This document shows, in pieces, positions 1 through 7,700 of a DNA stretch of 64,000 bases. Position 1 is the stretch's first letter; every line of letters starts with the position of its first letter. The DNA is taken from NCBI RefSeq assembly GCF_028765345.1, contig NZ_JARAJZ010000004.1:268124-332123 (forward strand), in the 5' to 3' direction. Origin of the DNA: Sporolactobacillus sp. CQH2019. Its GTDB lineage: Bacteria > Bacillota > Bacilli > Bacillales > Sporolactobacillaceae. Position numbers and translations under genes: made by a program. The notes under the pieces were generated by a model. The model was not told the DNA's origin, made no database searches, and was given only the letters and a program-made list of their open reading frames with translations.

Positions 1-166
1 CATAGGTGCCCTCCGTACCGACCGTGAGCACGCCCTTCTTCTTAATCTGATCCAAGGCAGTGCTCGCAGACTTCGCGGACTTCGATGAGCCGCTGCTTTG
101 CGAGCTGCAGGCTGCCAGGGAAAATGCCAGAGCGGCAATCAATAATCCCACAATAAACTTTTTCAC
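1..166 (-). CDS. Amino-acid ABC transporter substrate-binding lipoprotein (N-terminal part)
   Basis: Only the first 55 codons are in the window; the gene runs off the left edge. It starts with GTG at 166, eight or so bases after a GGAGG box (176-180). The N-terminus is a lipoprotein signal: KKF, a hydrophobic stretch, then a lipobox reading SLAAC with Cys at about residue 20. A Ser/Lys-rich linker follows, then ALDQIKKKGVLTVGTEGTY, which is the usual mature start of family 3 solute-binding proteins for polar amino acids or cystine. The protein would be anchored outside the membrane and feed an ABC permease beyond the window. The exact substrate cannot be told from this fragment. Confidence 0.85.
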   Translation of the reverse strand, partial: MKKFIVGLLIAALAFSLAACSSQSSGSSKSAKSASTALDQIKKKGVLTVGTEGTY

Positions 167-531
167 TTCTCTATTCCTCCCTGTTCCGTATCCCTCCGGC
201 CGCACGCTCTGCTTCTTTATGCGTGTGCCTGAAACACCGTTACTTTTCGCCTGACTAAGCAGCCCACCCTGAGAATTGTTTATGCAGAACGGATCAATCC
301 CAAGTAAGCGCATGTCATTAAACGGCAAATGATCATGTTGATTCTATCATTATTTTGTCAATCAGGCAATCGGAGATTTTCTGCCGGCCCCTTTCAGCGG
401 AGCCTGCTCAAGCGATAATCTTGCTGCCGTTCCTCCCCGCCGTTATCAGCGCATCACCCGGTTCTTTCATTATTATGCACCGATATCCGGCCCATAATAG
501 AGCAGGAGGAATCTTTTCGTCAAATGAGAAT
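167..531. other. Intergenic stretch, no gene seen
   Basis: This stretch lies upstream of the leftmost lipoprotein gene. Reading frames here lack a convincing ribosome site and recognisable protein sequence. A TTGACA on the minus strand (361 to 356), with a weak CATGAT 18 bases further on, could be the promoter of the lipoprotein gene. That would leave a leader of about 160 bases. Nothing else is recognised. Confidence 0.4.
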
Positions 532-1340
532 CCCTTCAACTCATGTATCCGGTCGGGTCCCGGCGTGAAAGTGCCTTCGATTCTTTCAAAAAACGACCGG
601 CTTGCACGAGCGCCGGTCTATCTCCCCGAATGTTCATGTGATCGGCGGTTTATTCCGCTGAAAAGAAAGATAACGTGCGTGAACAGGCATTAAATGGCGG
701 AAACACCCGATCTTTTTCTTCGGCCTGCCGCGTATTTCTGTGAATCGCGGCTAAAATCGCCGGGAACCGCCGGCCTGTCATCAGTAAATCGCCGATTCTC
801 ATCGGTAACCGGCAGGATATCGGCAGAAACGTGCGGAAAATCAACAGCAACAGCCAAAGAATCGGCAGTAACCGAATCAGAATCAATAAGTGCAAATAAT
901 CAGAACAGCAAACTCGTCCCCGATTGATTTAATCAATCGTGGCTGGGAGATTTATCAATTGCTGTACCTGATTTATCTTCGATCAGCTGCTGATTGTCGG
1001 TTCCGGGCGATGGGGGCGATGGGTTCGGTTGATCCGAGCCGTTTATCGGTCGCTGTGTGCCCCGTATCGGTCGTCGCACCCCGTTTATCGACCCTTTCAG
1101 GAAGTTTATCGGTCATTCCGAGCCGTTTATCGGTCGCTGTATGCCCCGTATCGGTCGTCGCACCCCGTTTATCGGTCATTTCAGGAAGTTTATCGGTCGT
1201 CCCGGGGAGTCGATCGGTTGTGGCAGAAGTTTATCGATCGCGGCACGCTCTTCGTCTTTCGAAAGAGCGGCGGTCTCAGGAAAAGTCGATCATCAATTGG
1301 CGGCACAGCGGGACAATAAGCTAAAGAATGCTCGTATTCC
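532..1340 (+). repeat. Composite dispersed repeat element, copy 1
   Basis: About 800 bp that recurs in shortened form at 28186-28830. The two copies share a left block of roughly 350 bp. It starts near CTCAACTCATGTATCC-type sequence and contains TGTTCATGTGATCGGCGG and TGTGAATCGCGGCTAAAATC. Both copies have a middle array with a 21-bp pitch. They also share a right block with GGTCTCAGGAAAAG and GAGCTAAAG-like sequence. Each copy ends shortly before a gene on the same strand (rpiA here). No transposase or clear terminal inverted repeat is visible. Open frames across it arise because 21 is a multiple of 3, so I do not call them genes. Confidence 0.75.
1024..1240 (+). repeat. 21-bp-period array, core TTTATCGGTC (copy 1)
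   Basis: The core ATCGGTC (variants ATCGACC, ATCGATC) begins at 1045, 1066, 1087, 1108, 1129, 1150, 1171, 1192 and 1213, exactly 21 bp apart. A tenth unit at about 1233 is 20 bp on, and a weak unit sits near 1024. The core is usually GTTTATCGGTC and the other ten or eleven bases vary. An 84-bp block (four units) is itself duplicated in tandem: 1039-1122 is nearly the same as 1123-1206. Weaker units with the same pitch occur at 819, 840, 861 and 882. The pitch equals two turns of B-DNA. Confidence 0.9.
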
Positions 1341-1401
1341 ATCATTCTTTCAGACAGCAGTATGGGCGTTCGAAAATTGTTTGACAGGGCTGGGGGAGGA
1401 A

Positions 1402-1426
1402 GGTACGTTTAAATGGAATACGTACC
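1402..1426. promoter_or_regulatory. Inverted repeat upstream of rpiA
   Basis: Arms GGTACGT (1402-1408) and ACGTACC (1420-1426) with an 11-base centre lie about 45 bases before the rpiA start. A TTGACA at 1381-1386 is followed 17 bases later by a poor -10 (TACGTT) that overlaps the left arm. The repeat could be an operator or a leader hairpin. No regulator can be named. Confidence 0.4.
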
Positions 1427-1471
1427 TATTTGGTTTAGCAAAAACACGCAATACTGCGGGAGATGATCGGG

Positions 1472-2164
1472 ATGAGTGAAAACATGATCAAAAAAGACTG
1501 TGCGCGGGAAGCATTAAAACTGATCCGCGCCCGCATGATCATCGGTTTGGGCGGTGGAAGCACGATCGGCTACCTGATCGATTTTCTTGGGAGTGCAAAA
1601 GATCTTCGCGTTAAAATTGTGACCCCTTCCCTAGAAACCGAACTGCGATGTCTGGAAAACGGACTGAATGTGCTGCATACCGGGACGGTCGATCACATTG
1701 ATCTCGCTTTTGACGGCTGCGATCAGGTGGACAGACAGCTCCATGCGCTGAAAAGCGGAGGCGGCATCCACACCAAAGAAAAATTAATTGCCTCAATGGC
1801 CGACGAGTATATTTTGCTCGTGGATGAATCGAAAGTTGCAGACAGGCTGACCTTTGAGCAGCCCGTCGTTTTGGAAATTCTGCAGGACGCGGCGGCTTAC
1901 GTCAAAAGAAGAGCGGCCGAACTGGGCGGCAGGCCGGTGATGCGCAAGAGCGCGGCAAAGGACGGTTTTACGGTGAGCGATAACGGCCATCTGCTGATGG
2001 ATGTCTTTTTTAAACAGGTGGACGACATCGAGACGCTTGAGCGGGATTTAAAGGCGATCAGCGGTGTGATCGATACTTCTCTTTTCACAAATGTCGTGTC
2101 CCGGGCGCTTGTTGCCGGCAGCACCGGCGTGCAATGGCTCTTGAAAAACCGGCCGGTCCGGTGA
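1472..2164 (+). CDS. rpiA: Ribose-5-phosphate isomerase A
   Basis: Interconverts ribose 5-phosphate and ribulose 5-phosphate in the cytoplasmic non-oxidative pentose phosphate pathway. The 230-residue length is normal for RpiA. The phosphate-binding loop GLGGGSTIGYL lies near residue 30. The catalytic stretch DGCDQVD corresponds to the usual DGADEVD. KSGGGIHTKEKL carries the conserved Lys and Glu of the active site. The DGCDQ variant is somewhat divergent but keeps both aspartates. I chose the ATG at 1472 because GCGGGAGA lies 8-9 bases upstream; an in-frame ATG at 1463 overlaps that ribosome site. The gene stands alone, directly behind the composite repeat element. Confidence 0.93.
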   Translation: MSENMIKKDCAREALKLIRARMIIGLGGGSTIGYLIDFLGSAKDLRVKIVTPSLETELRCLENGLNVLHTGTVDHIDLAFDGCDQVDRQLHALKSGGGIHTKEKLIASMADEYILLVDESKVADRLTFEQPVVLEILQDAAAYVKRRAAELGGRPVMRKSAAKDGFTVSDNGHLLMDVFFKQVDDIETLERDLKAISGVIDTSLFTNVVSRALVAGSTGVQWLLKNRPVR

Positions 2165-2379
2165 AAACACTGCTTCCGACGGCCGCTGCCGTGTCCATTA
2201 CAAGTCTTGTCAGAGCGTGGGGAAACGATCCCGTTATCTCTTTGAATCCGGCCGCTGATTCGTGCAATAAGCCGTTCATTTGAAAAAATGAGCGTTTTCA
2301 TTTTGTTTTTTAACCATTGTATTTATAATTAAATTGTAACAAATAATTCATTTTCCTACACAGGAAGGGAGATTGATTT
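2165..2379. other. Intergenic region before the aldehyde dehydrogenase gene
   Basis: The distal 90 bases are AT-rich and contain TATAAT at 2324-2329. No good -35 lies at 16-18 bases, so the promoter is only tentative. No gene or hairpin of note. Confidence 0.35.
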
Positions 2380-3876
2380 ATGAGCGTACCAGAATCAGTA
2401 TTGAACCAATCAGTTGACTCTGAGTATAAACTTTACATTGGTGGAAAGTGGGTTGACGGTTCGCATAATAAGAAGCTGACAAGCTATAATCCAAGCAATG
2501 GAGAAAAGCTCACTGAATTTATCGATGCCAGCCATGAAGATGTCGACGCCGCTGTGAAAGCGGCTACAAAGGCATTTGAAACATGGAAAAGCGTCGGCGT
2601 TCAGGAAAGAAGCACGATCTTGCTCAAGATTGCCGATCTGATTGACGCAAATGCCGACCACCTGGCACTTGTCGAAACTCTGGATAACGGCAAGCCTTTG
2701 AGAGAAACGAAAAATATCGACGTTCCGGCAAGCTCGGACCATTTCCGTTATTTTGCCGGAGTGATTCGTTCTGAAGAGGGCACGGCCAAGGCACTCGACG
2801 AGAATACGCTGACGATTAATCTGAAAGAACCGATCGGCGTCGTCGGTCAGATTGTCCCGTGGAACTTTCCTCTGCTGATGGCTGCCTGGAAGATTGCGCC
2901 GGCAATCGCTGCGGGCAACACGGTCGTCATTCATCCCTCCTCATCGACATCGCTCAGCCTGCTGGAATTGGCCAAACTGCTTGACCAGGCTCTTCCGGCC
3001 GGCGTCGTAAATGTCGTAACAGGCAGAGGCTCCGATTCCGGCGATTACATGCTCCATCATCCGGGTTTTGCAAAGCTGGCTTTTACGGGTTCAACTGAAG
3101 TCGGCTACAAAGTCGCTGCGGCCGCAGCCGATAAATTGATTCCGGCAACTCTTGAACTCGGCGGGAAATCGGCGAACATCTTCTTTGACGACGCACCGTG
3201 GGACAAAGCGATCGAAGGCGCTCAGCTCGGTATCCTGTTCAACCAGGGCCAGGTTTGCTGCGCAGGCTCCCGCTTGTTTGTCCAGGAAGGTATCTATGAC
3301 AAATTCGTCGCGGCCCTGAAAGACGCCTTTGAAAAGGTCAAAGTCGGTCTTCCATGGGAGGACGGCGTTCAGATGGGCGCTCAGGTCAACGAACGCCAGC
3401 TGGACAAGATTCTGAACTATGTCAAAATCGGCGAAGATGAAGGAGCGAAGCTGGTTACCGGCGGCAACAAGCTGACAAAGGACGGCCTCGATAAGGGCGT
3501 GTTCTTGGCTCCGACCATTCTCGCCGACGCGAAGAACGATATGCGCATTGCTCAGGAAGAAATCTTCGGACCGGTAGCAACTGTCATAAAGTTTAAAGAC
3601 GCCGATGATGCAATTAAGCTGGCCAATCAATCGGAATACGGACTTGGCGGCGCCGTATGGACGAGCAACCTCAATACGGCCCTCCGCGTAGCACGCGGCG
3701 TAAGAACCGGACGCATGTGGGTTAACACATACAATCAGCTGCCGGCAGGTGCTCCGTTCGGCGGTTACAAAAAATCCGGTATCGGCCGCGAAACGTATAA
3801 GAGTATCCTTGATGCCTATACACAGACGAAGAACATCTTTATCAGCACAAAAGAAACGGTGGACGGCCTGTATTAA
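2380..3876 (+). CDS. NAD(P)-dependent aldehyde dehydrogenase
   Basis: Oxidises an aldehyde to the carboxylate with NAD(P); substrate not determinable, though the sequence resembles the Bacillus DhaS/AldA group. The 498 residues fit the ALDH superfamily. Visible landmarks are the VGQIVPWNFPL segment (about 155-165), general-base Glu259 in LELGGKS, catalytic Cys at 293/294 in GQVCCAGSR, and QEEIFGPV near 390. The segment that usually reads KPAE next to the cofactor reads VVIHPSSS here (about 182-189), so the usual Lys is His. This may shift cofactor handling. The start follows AGGAAGGGAG at good spacing. The gene is monocistronic and ends in a strong hairpin terminator. Confidence 0.92.
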   Translation: MSVPESVLNQSVDSEYKLYIGGKWVDGSHNKKLTSYNPSNGEKLTEFIDASHEDVDAAVKAATKAFETWKSVGVQERSTILLKIADLIDANADHLALVETLDNGKPLRETKNIDVPASSDHFRYFAGVIRSEEGTAKALDENTLTINLKEPIGVVGQIVPWNFPLLMAAWKIAPAIAAGNTVVIHPSSSTSLSLLELAKLLDQALPAGVVNVVTGRGSDSGDYMLHHPGFAKLAFTGSTEVGYKVAAAAADKLIPATLELGGKSANIFFDDAPWDKAIEGAQLGILFNQGQVCCAGSRLFVQEGIYDKFVAALKDAFEKVKVGLPWEDGVQMGAQVNERQLDKILNYVKIGEDEGAKLVTGGNKLTKDGLDKGVFLAPTILADAKNDMRIAQEEIFGPVATVIKFKDADDAIKLANQSEYGLGGAVWTSNLNTALRVARGVRTGRMWVNTYNQLPAGAPFGGYKKSGIGRETYKSILDAYTQTKNIFISTKETVDGLY

Positions 3877-3927
3877 TCTAAACATTTCGGCCAAAAGGGC
3901 AGGAATACGAAGCCCTTTGTCCGTCGG

Positions 3928-3964
3928 GAGACGAGCGTGTTTTACGCTCGTCTCTTTTTTAATT
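3928..3964 (+). terminator. Rho-independent terminator of the aldehyde dehydrogenase gene
   Basis: A perfect 10-bp stem GAGACGAGCG / CGCTCGTCTC (3928-3937 and 3945-3954) with a 7-base loop is followed by six T. Confidence 0.92.
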
Positions 3965-4400
3965 TTTAGTGGAAGCGCCGCGCTCTGCGCTCTGTCCGGC
4001 ATGAGGCTGCCCCTTCTCCCCGCAGCGGCGGCTTCGTCGCGCGCCAGGAGCCCGGCAAAGCGGGCTTTCCAGTCATTCCTTCTCTCATTTACAATATCTT
4101 CACACGCGGAACTGAGTGGAAGTGCCCGATAAAAGCGTTAAAATGCGAATAATATACATGTTTTTGCGTGATCCGGCCGAAATTCGAACAGTTATGTTCC
4201 TTGCCGGATTCGTGAGAAAAGACCCTGTCTGCATCAACATCCCGTCGGCGGCCGGCAATGGCTTATCACCGATGCGATCTCAAAAATATCTTCGGCAATC
4301 AGCCATTCGTACCGGTATGAACCCTATCCGGTTACACGATAATATATGAGAAGAACAGCTTGCTGTCTATTTAAGAATAAACAAGAAAAGGGAGTTATTC
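3965..4400. other. Intergenic region, no convincing gene
   Basis: About 435 bp between the dehydrogenase terminator and the membrane glycosyltransferase. A reading frame at 4116-4349 has no ribosome site and no recognisable sequence, so I leave it out. The promoter of the downstream gene is probably here, but I cannot place it. Confidence 0.4.
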
Positions 4401-5867
4401 ATGGACCGCGTATCAAAATTTAATAAGCCGACTGTCATTTATTTGCTGACGATGGCAGTTCTTTTTGTGGTTGCCATTTATAACCTGTTCTATCACCTGG
4501 GCAGTTTTCCGTTCGCCAGTTACGATGAATCACGCCATGGGGCCAGCGCATATGAAATGCTGCAGAGCGGCAATTATCTTGTCAATACATATATGCACCA
4601 CACGGACTATTGGAATCTGAAACCGCCGCTCAGCTTCTGGAGCATCATGCTCGGCTATAAAATCGCCGGTTTTAACGCTCTGGGGCTGCGGCTCGCCTCC
4701 GCTGTCTGCGCCCTTCTGACAATTGTTATGGTGGCCGCCTTCACATTGAAAAAGCACGGAAAACTTGCCTCGGCTATATCCGCGCTCGTTCTGATCACGT
4801 GCATCCAGTTCTTAACAAACCACAGTGCCCGAACCGGAGACCCGGATTCTCTTTACGTTTTTCTGTTCACGGCGGCGATTCTGGCTCTGCTGCTTTCAGG
4901 GAAAAACAACAGATGGATCTATGTTTCGGGACTGGGTTTTTCGCTTGCTTTTTTAACAAAAAGCTGGCATTCGTTTAACATCGCAGCCATTATCGGAATT
5001 TATCTGATTTTTTCAGGTAAATATAAATCGTTTTCATTTAAAAACTGGTTTCTGCTGGCATTGAGCATGTTTGCGCCGATCATGGTCTGGGCCGTCTTCC
5101 GATATCAATATGACGGCCTGGCTTTCTTCAAAGGGATGGTCACCTACGACTTGCTGACCCGATCCACGAGGACAATTGAAGGGCACATCGGGGGCTGGCT
5201 CTATTACGCCGGAATCATTTCCCATTTTTTTATTTATTGGCTTGCCGTCCTGTACGGACTGATCCTCGTTTTTCTAAGCAAACGATTTTCTTTTCAATCA
5301 ATCAGAAAGCTGAAACCCGAAGAACGGGCCTACTGGATCGGAATGATCGCATGGATTATTGTGCCTTTAATCTTCTTCAGCCTGGTAAAAACAAAAATAA
5401 GATGGTATATTCTCCCGATTTATCCTGCGCTGTCCATCGTGATCGCCATTTTCTCCGCCCGGCTTTTGCAGAGCGGAAGATGGATGCTGAAAATCTTTCT
5501 GCTGGCTTCCGTACTGCTTGTTTCCGTTTCCTATGAACTGAAAATTAACAACTACCTAACCCATATCCATCCCAGCGTGCAGCTGGAGCTGATTCAGAAA
5601 CTGCGCGGAGTGGACGGGATTAAAGGCGACAGTCTGTTTTACTACAACAGAAAAAAAGTATGGCCGCAGAATGCGGTTTTAGAGGGGGAGCTGATCCGCG
5701 ACCTGCATGCAAACAAAGGAAATTTCAATGAATTTTTACGGACAGACAAGGCCTTGCTTTTAGTACAAAAAAAATATTACACGCCAAAATTGATGAAGGC
5801 TAATCGCTTAAAGATCATGGTATCCAATCCGTGGGGTTTCATCGTTTATAAATACAAAAGATTTTAG
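4401..5867 (+). CDS. GT39/ArnT-type membrane glycosyltransferase
   Basis: A polytopic membrane protein of 488 residues of the dolichyl-phosphate-mannose mannosyltransferase (PMT/ArnT) fold. After the first membrane helix (about 13-32) the outer loop carries YDESRHGASAYEMLQSG, the Asp-Glu pair expected of GT-C catalytic loops. NLKPPLSFWSIMLGYKIAG follows, which is the PPL motif of this family. Around ten further hydrophobic segments run to about residue 375, then a short outer C-terminal domain. Such enzymes move a sugar from a polyprenyl-phosphate donor to a lipid, polymer or protein. Acceptor and donor are unknown here. It starts after AAAAGGGAG and stands alone. Its role is probably in envelope glycosylation. 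Confidence 0.82.
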   Translation: MDRVSKFNKPTVIYLLTMAVLFVVAIYNLFYHLGSFPFASYDESRHGASAYEMLQSGNYLVNTYMHHTDYWNLKPPLSFWSIMLGYKIAGFNALGLRLASAVCALLTIVMVAAFTLKKHGKLASAISALVLITCIQFLTNHSARTGDPDSLYVFLFTAAILALLLSGKNNRWIYVSGLGFSLAFLTKSWHSFNIAAIIGIYLIFSGKYKSFSFKNWFLLALSMFAPIMVWAVFRYQYDGLAFFKGMVTYDLLTRSTRTIEGHIGGWLYYAGIISHFFIYWLAVLYGLILVFLSKRFSFQSIRKLKPEERAYWIGMIAWIIVPLIFFSLVKTKIRWYILPIYPALSIVIAIFSARLLQSGRWMLKIFLLASVLLVSVSYELKINNYLTHIHPSVQLELIQKLRGVDGIKGDSLFYYNRKKVWPQNAVLEGELIRDLHANKGNFNEFLRTDKALLLVQKKYYTPKLMKANRLKIMVSNPWGFIVYKYKRF

Positions 5868-5989
5868 GTGCCTTTTGATTGCCGATATCCGCAGCCGGCC
5901 GGCGGAAGCAGGAATTTCATCAGCGATGTGTTTTCCGACCGGGCAATGTTAAATTCGATTAAATATATTAAAATACTTGTATTTAAATA

Positions 5990-6018
5990 TTGACAAAAAC
6001 AAATCAAGGCGTTAGAAT
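5990..6018 (+). promoter_or_regulatory. SigA-type promoter of the SAM riboswitch-metY unit
   Basis: TTGACA (5990-5995), a 17-base spacer and TAGAAT (6013-6018) lie just upstream of the riboswitch. This is a near-consensus housekeeping promoter. Confidence 0.85.
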
Positions 6019-6035
6019 TATCACAATTAAATAAA

Positions 6036-6139
6036 TCTTATCAAGAGTGGCGGAGGGACTGGCCCTGCGAAGCCCGACAACCAGCACGTCTGAGTGTGTA
6101 TGGTGTTAATTCCAGCAGATTAAATTCTGGCAGATAAGA
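6036..6139 (+). promoter_or_regulatory. SAM-I riboswitch (S-box) controlling metY
   Basis: The aptamer shows the S-box landmarks in order: CTTATCAAGAGTGGCGGAGG, GGACTGGCCC, CGAAGCCC and GACAACC. The closing helix P1 pairs TCTTATC (6036-6042) with GATAAGA (6133-6139). A terminator follows directly. With SAM bound, termination should be favoured. When SAM is low, the methionine/cysteine biosynthetic gene downstream is read through. This matches the usual S-box targets. Confidence 0.95.
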
Positions 6140-6151
6140 AAAGAATCGGCT

Positions 6152-6194
6152 AAAAGGCTGCTTTCCTTTTTTTCTCCAGGAAAGCAGCCTTTTC
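6152..6194 (+). terminator. Riboswitch expression-platform terminator
   Basis: A 16-bp stem pairs AAAAGGCTGCTTTCCT (6152-6167) with AGGAAAGCAGCCTTTT (6178-6193). It lies between the SAM aptamer and metY. Confidence 0.9.
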
Positions 6195-6277
6195 ACGTGC
6201 AGCTCTTTCCAATCTGTAACTCTTTCCGATCTAAGATTTTATTTAATTAAAAATTAAGGGTATAGGGAGAGATCGAA

Positions 6278-7585
6278 ATGGCTGAAGAAGAAAGGCATTA
6301 TGGTTTCGAAACATTGCAGGTTCACGCGGGGCAGGTTCCAGATCTAACGACACAGTCGCGCGCTGTGCCGATTTATCAGACAACCTCTTATGTTTTCAAA
6401 GACGCCGATCAGGCGGCGGATTTTTTTCAGCTGAAAAAGCCGGGCAACGTTTACGGCCGGATCATGAATCCGACTGAAGATGTCTTTGAAAAACGGGTCG
6501 CCGAACTGGAAGGCGGATCGGCAGCGCTGGCCACCTCTTCGGGGCTTGCAGCCATTCTATATTCCATTTTGAATGTCGCAAACGCCGGCGACAATATCGT
6601 TTCCGCCGAGGCGCTCTACGGCGGGACCTATGAATTGTTCAATGTGACACTCAGGAAACTGGGCATTGATGTCATTTTCGTTGATCAGGATGATCCGGAA
6701 AACTTCCGGAAGGCAATCAATGACCGTACTAAAGCACTTTACGGCGAGACGCTGGGCAATCCGAAAATCAACGTGTTTGATACCGAAGCCATTGCCAAAA
6801 TCGCTCATGAAAACGGGATTCCGCTGATCATCGACAATACGTTCGGCACACCGTACCTGAACCGGCCGATCGATTGGGGCGCCGACGTGGTGGTCCATTC
6901 CGCGACAAAGTTCATCGGCGGTCACGGTACAACGATCGGCGGCGTACTGGTTGACGGAGGAAAATTCGACTGGGCGGCAAGCGGCAAATTCCCCGATTTT
7001 ACGACACCTGACGAAAGCTATGGCGGCCTCGTCTACGCTGATCTGGCCCCTGCCTCCTTCGCAACAAAAGCGCGCGTTCAGCTGCTGCGCAACACGGGCG
7101 CAACCCTCGCTCCGCAAAGTGCCTTCTACTTCCTGCAGGGACTGGAATCCCTGTCCGTCCGCGTAGAACGCCACGTTGAGAACGCACGCAAAGTCGTCAA
7201 GTTCCTGAAAAACCATCCGAAGGTCACATGGGTCAATTATCCGGAACTCGAAGACAGCCCATATCGTGAGCTTTCGAAAAAATATTTTCCGAAGGGTCCC
7301 GGCTCCATCTTCACGTTCGGCGTCAAGGGCGGCCTGGAAGCCGGCAAAACACTGATCAATAACGTGAAACTGTTCTCCCTCCTCGCCAATGTCGGCGATG
7401 CAAAATCGCTGATTATCCACCCGGCCAGCACGACACATGCCGAACTGAATGAAGAGGCACAGGCTAAAGCGGGAATTACGCCGGATCTGATTCGTCTTTC
7501 CATCGGCATTGAAACGATTGACGACATTATTTACGATCTCGACCAGGCGCTGGCTAAAATCCCTGCAACGGTAGGCAGCAAGTAA
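6278..7585 (+). CDS. metY: O-acetylhomoserine sulfhydrylase (PLP-dependent)
   Basis: Makes homocysteine from O-acetylhomoserine and sulfide, or cysteine from O-acetylserine, in methionine biosynthesis. The 435-residue length is typical of O-acetylhomoserine sulfhydrylases and longer than cystathionine gamma-synthases (about 380). Landmarks are [11 protein letters not shown] at the N-terminus, the [15 protein letters not shown] substrate loop, TSSGLAAI, and the PLP lysine in [29 protein letters not shown] is the usual C-terminal stretch. It starts after AGGGAGAG. The SAM-I riboswitch upstream confirms a place in sulfur amino-acid metabolism. I prefer MetY to a CGS/CBL relative because of length and the N-terminal motif. 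Confidence 0.92.
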   Translation: MAEEERHYGFETLQVHAGQVPDLTTQSRAVPIYQTTSYVFKDADQAADFFQLKKPGNVYGRIMNPTEDVFEKRVAELEGGSAALATSSGLAAILYSILNVANAGDNIVSAEALYGGTYELFNVTLRKLGIDVIFVDQDDPENFRKAINDRTKALYGETLGNPKINVFDTEAIAKIAHENGIPLIIDNTFGTPYLNRPIDWGADVVVHSATKFIGGHGTTIGGVLVDGGKFDWAASGKFPDFTTPDESYGGLVYADLAPASFATKARVQLLRNTGATLAPQSAFYFLQGLESLSVRVERHVENARKVVKFLKNHPKVTWVNYPELEDSPYRELSKKYFPKGPGSIFTFGVKGGLEAGKTLINNVKLFSLLANVGDAKSLIIHPASTTHAELNEEAQAKAGITPDLIRLSIGIETIDDIIYDLDQALAKIPATVGSK

Positions 7586-7637
7586 TCAAAGAGAATAAAG
7601 CCGTCTCAAAAACATGGGGGATTGTTCAGAATAAGAG

Positions 7638-7677
7638 AGCCCTCCGGAACCGCCAAAGTTCCGGAGGGCTTTTTTTA
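7638..7677. terminator. Bidirectional terminator between metY and ndh
   Basis: A 13-bp perfect stem AGCCCTCCGGAAC / GTTCCGGAGGGCT (7638-7650 and 7658-7670) is followed by seven T on the plus strand. It separates two convergent genes and could end both. Confidence 0.9.
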
Positions 7678-7700
7678 TCAGGCAGCCGATCGCGTCTGCT

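Noticed and set aside
890-1479. Several overlapping frames encoding heptad-like repeats (such as TDKRGAT and VYRSF series)
   Set aside because: They arise because the array pitch is a multiple of three, so frames stay open on both strands; none has a ribosome site, and the variable part shows no coding pattern.
4116-4349. 77-codon frame before the GT39 gene
   Set aside because: No ribosome site, no recognisable protein sequence, and an odd composition.
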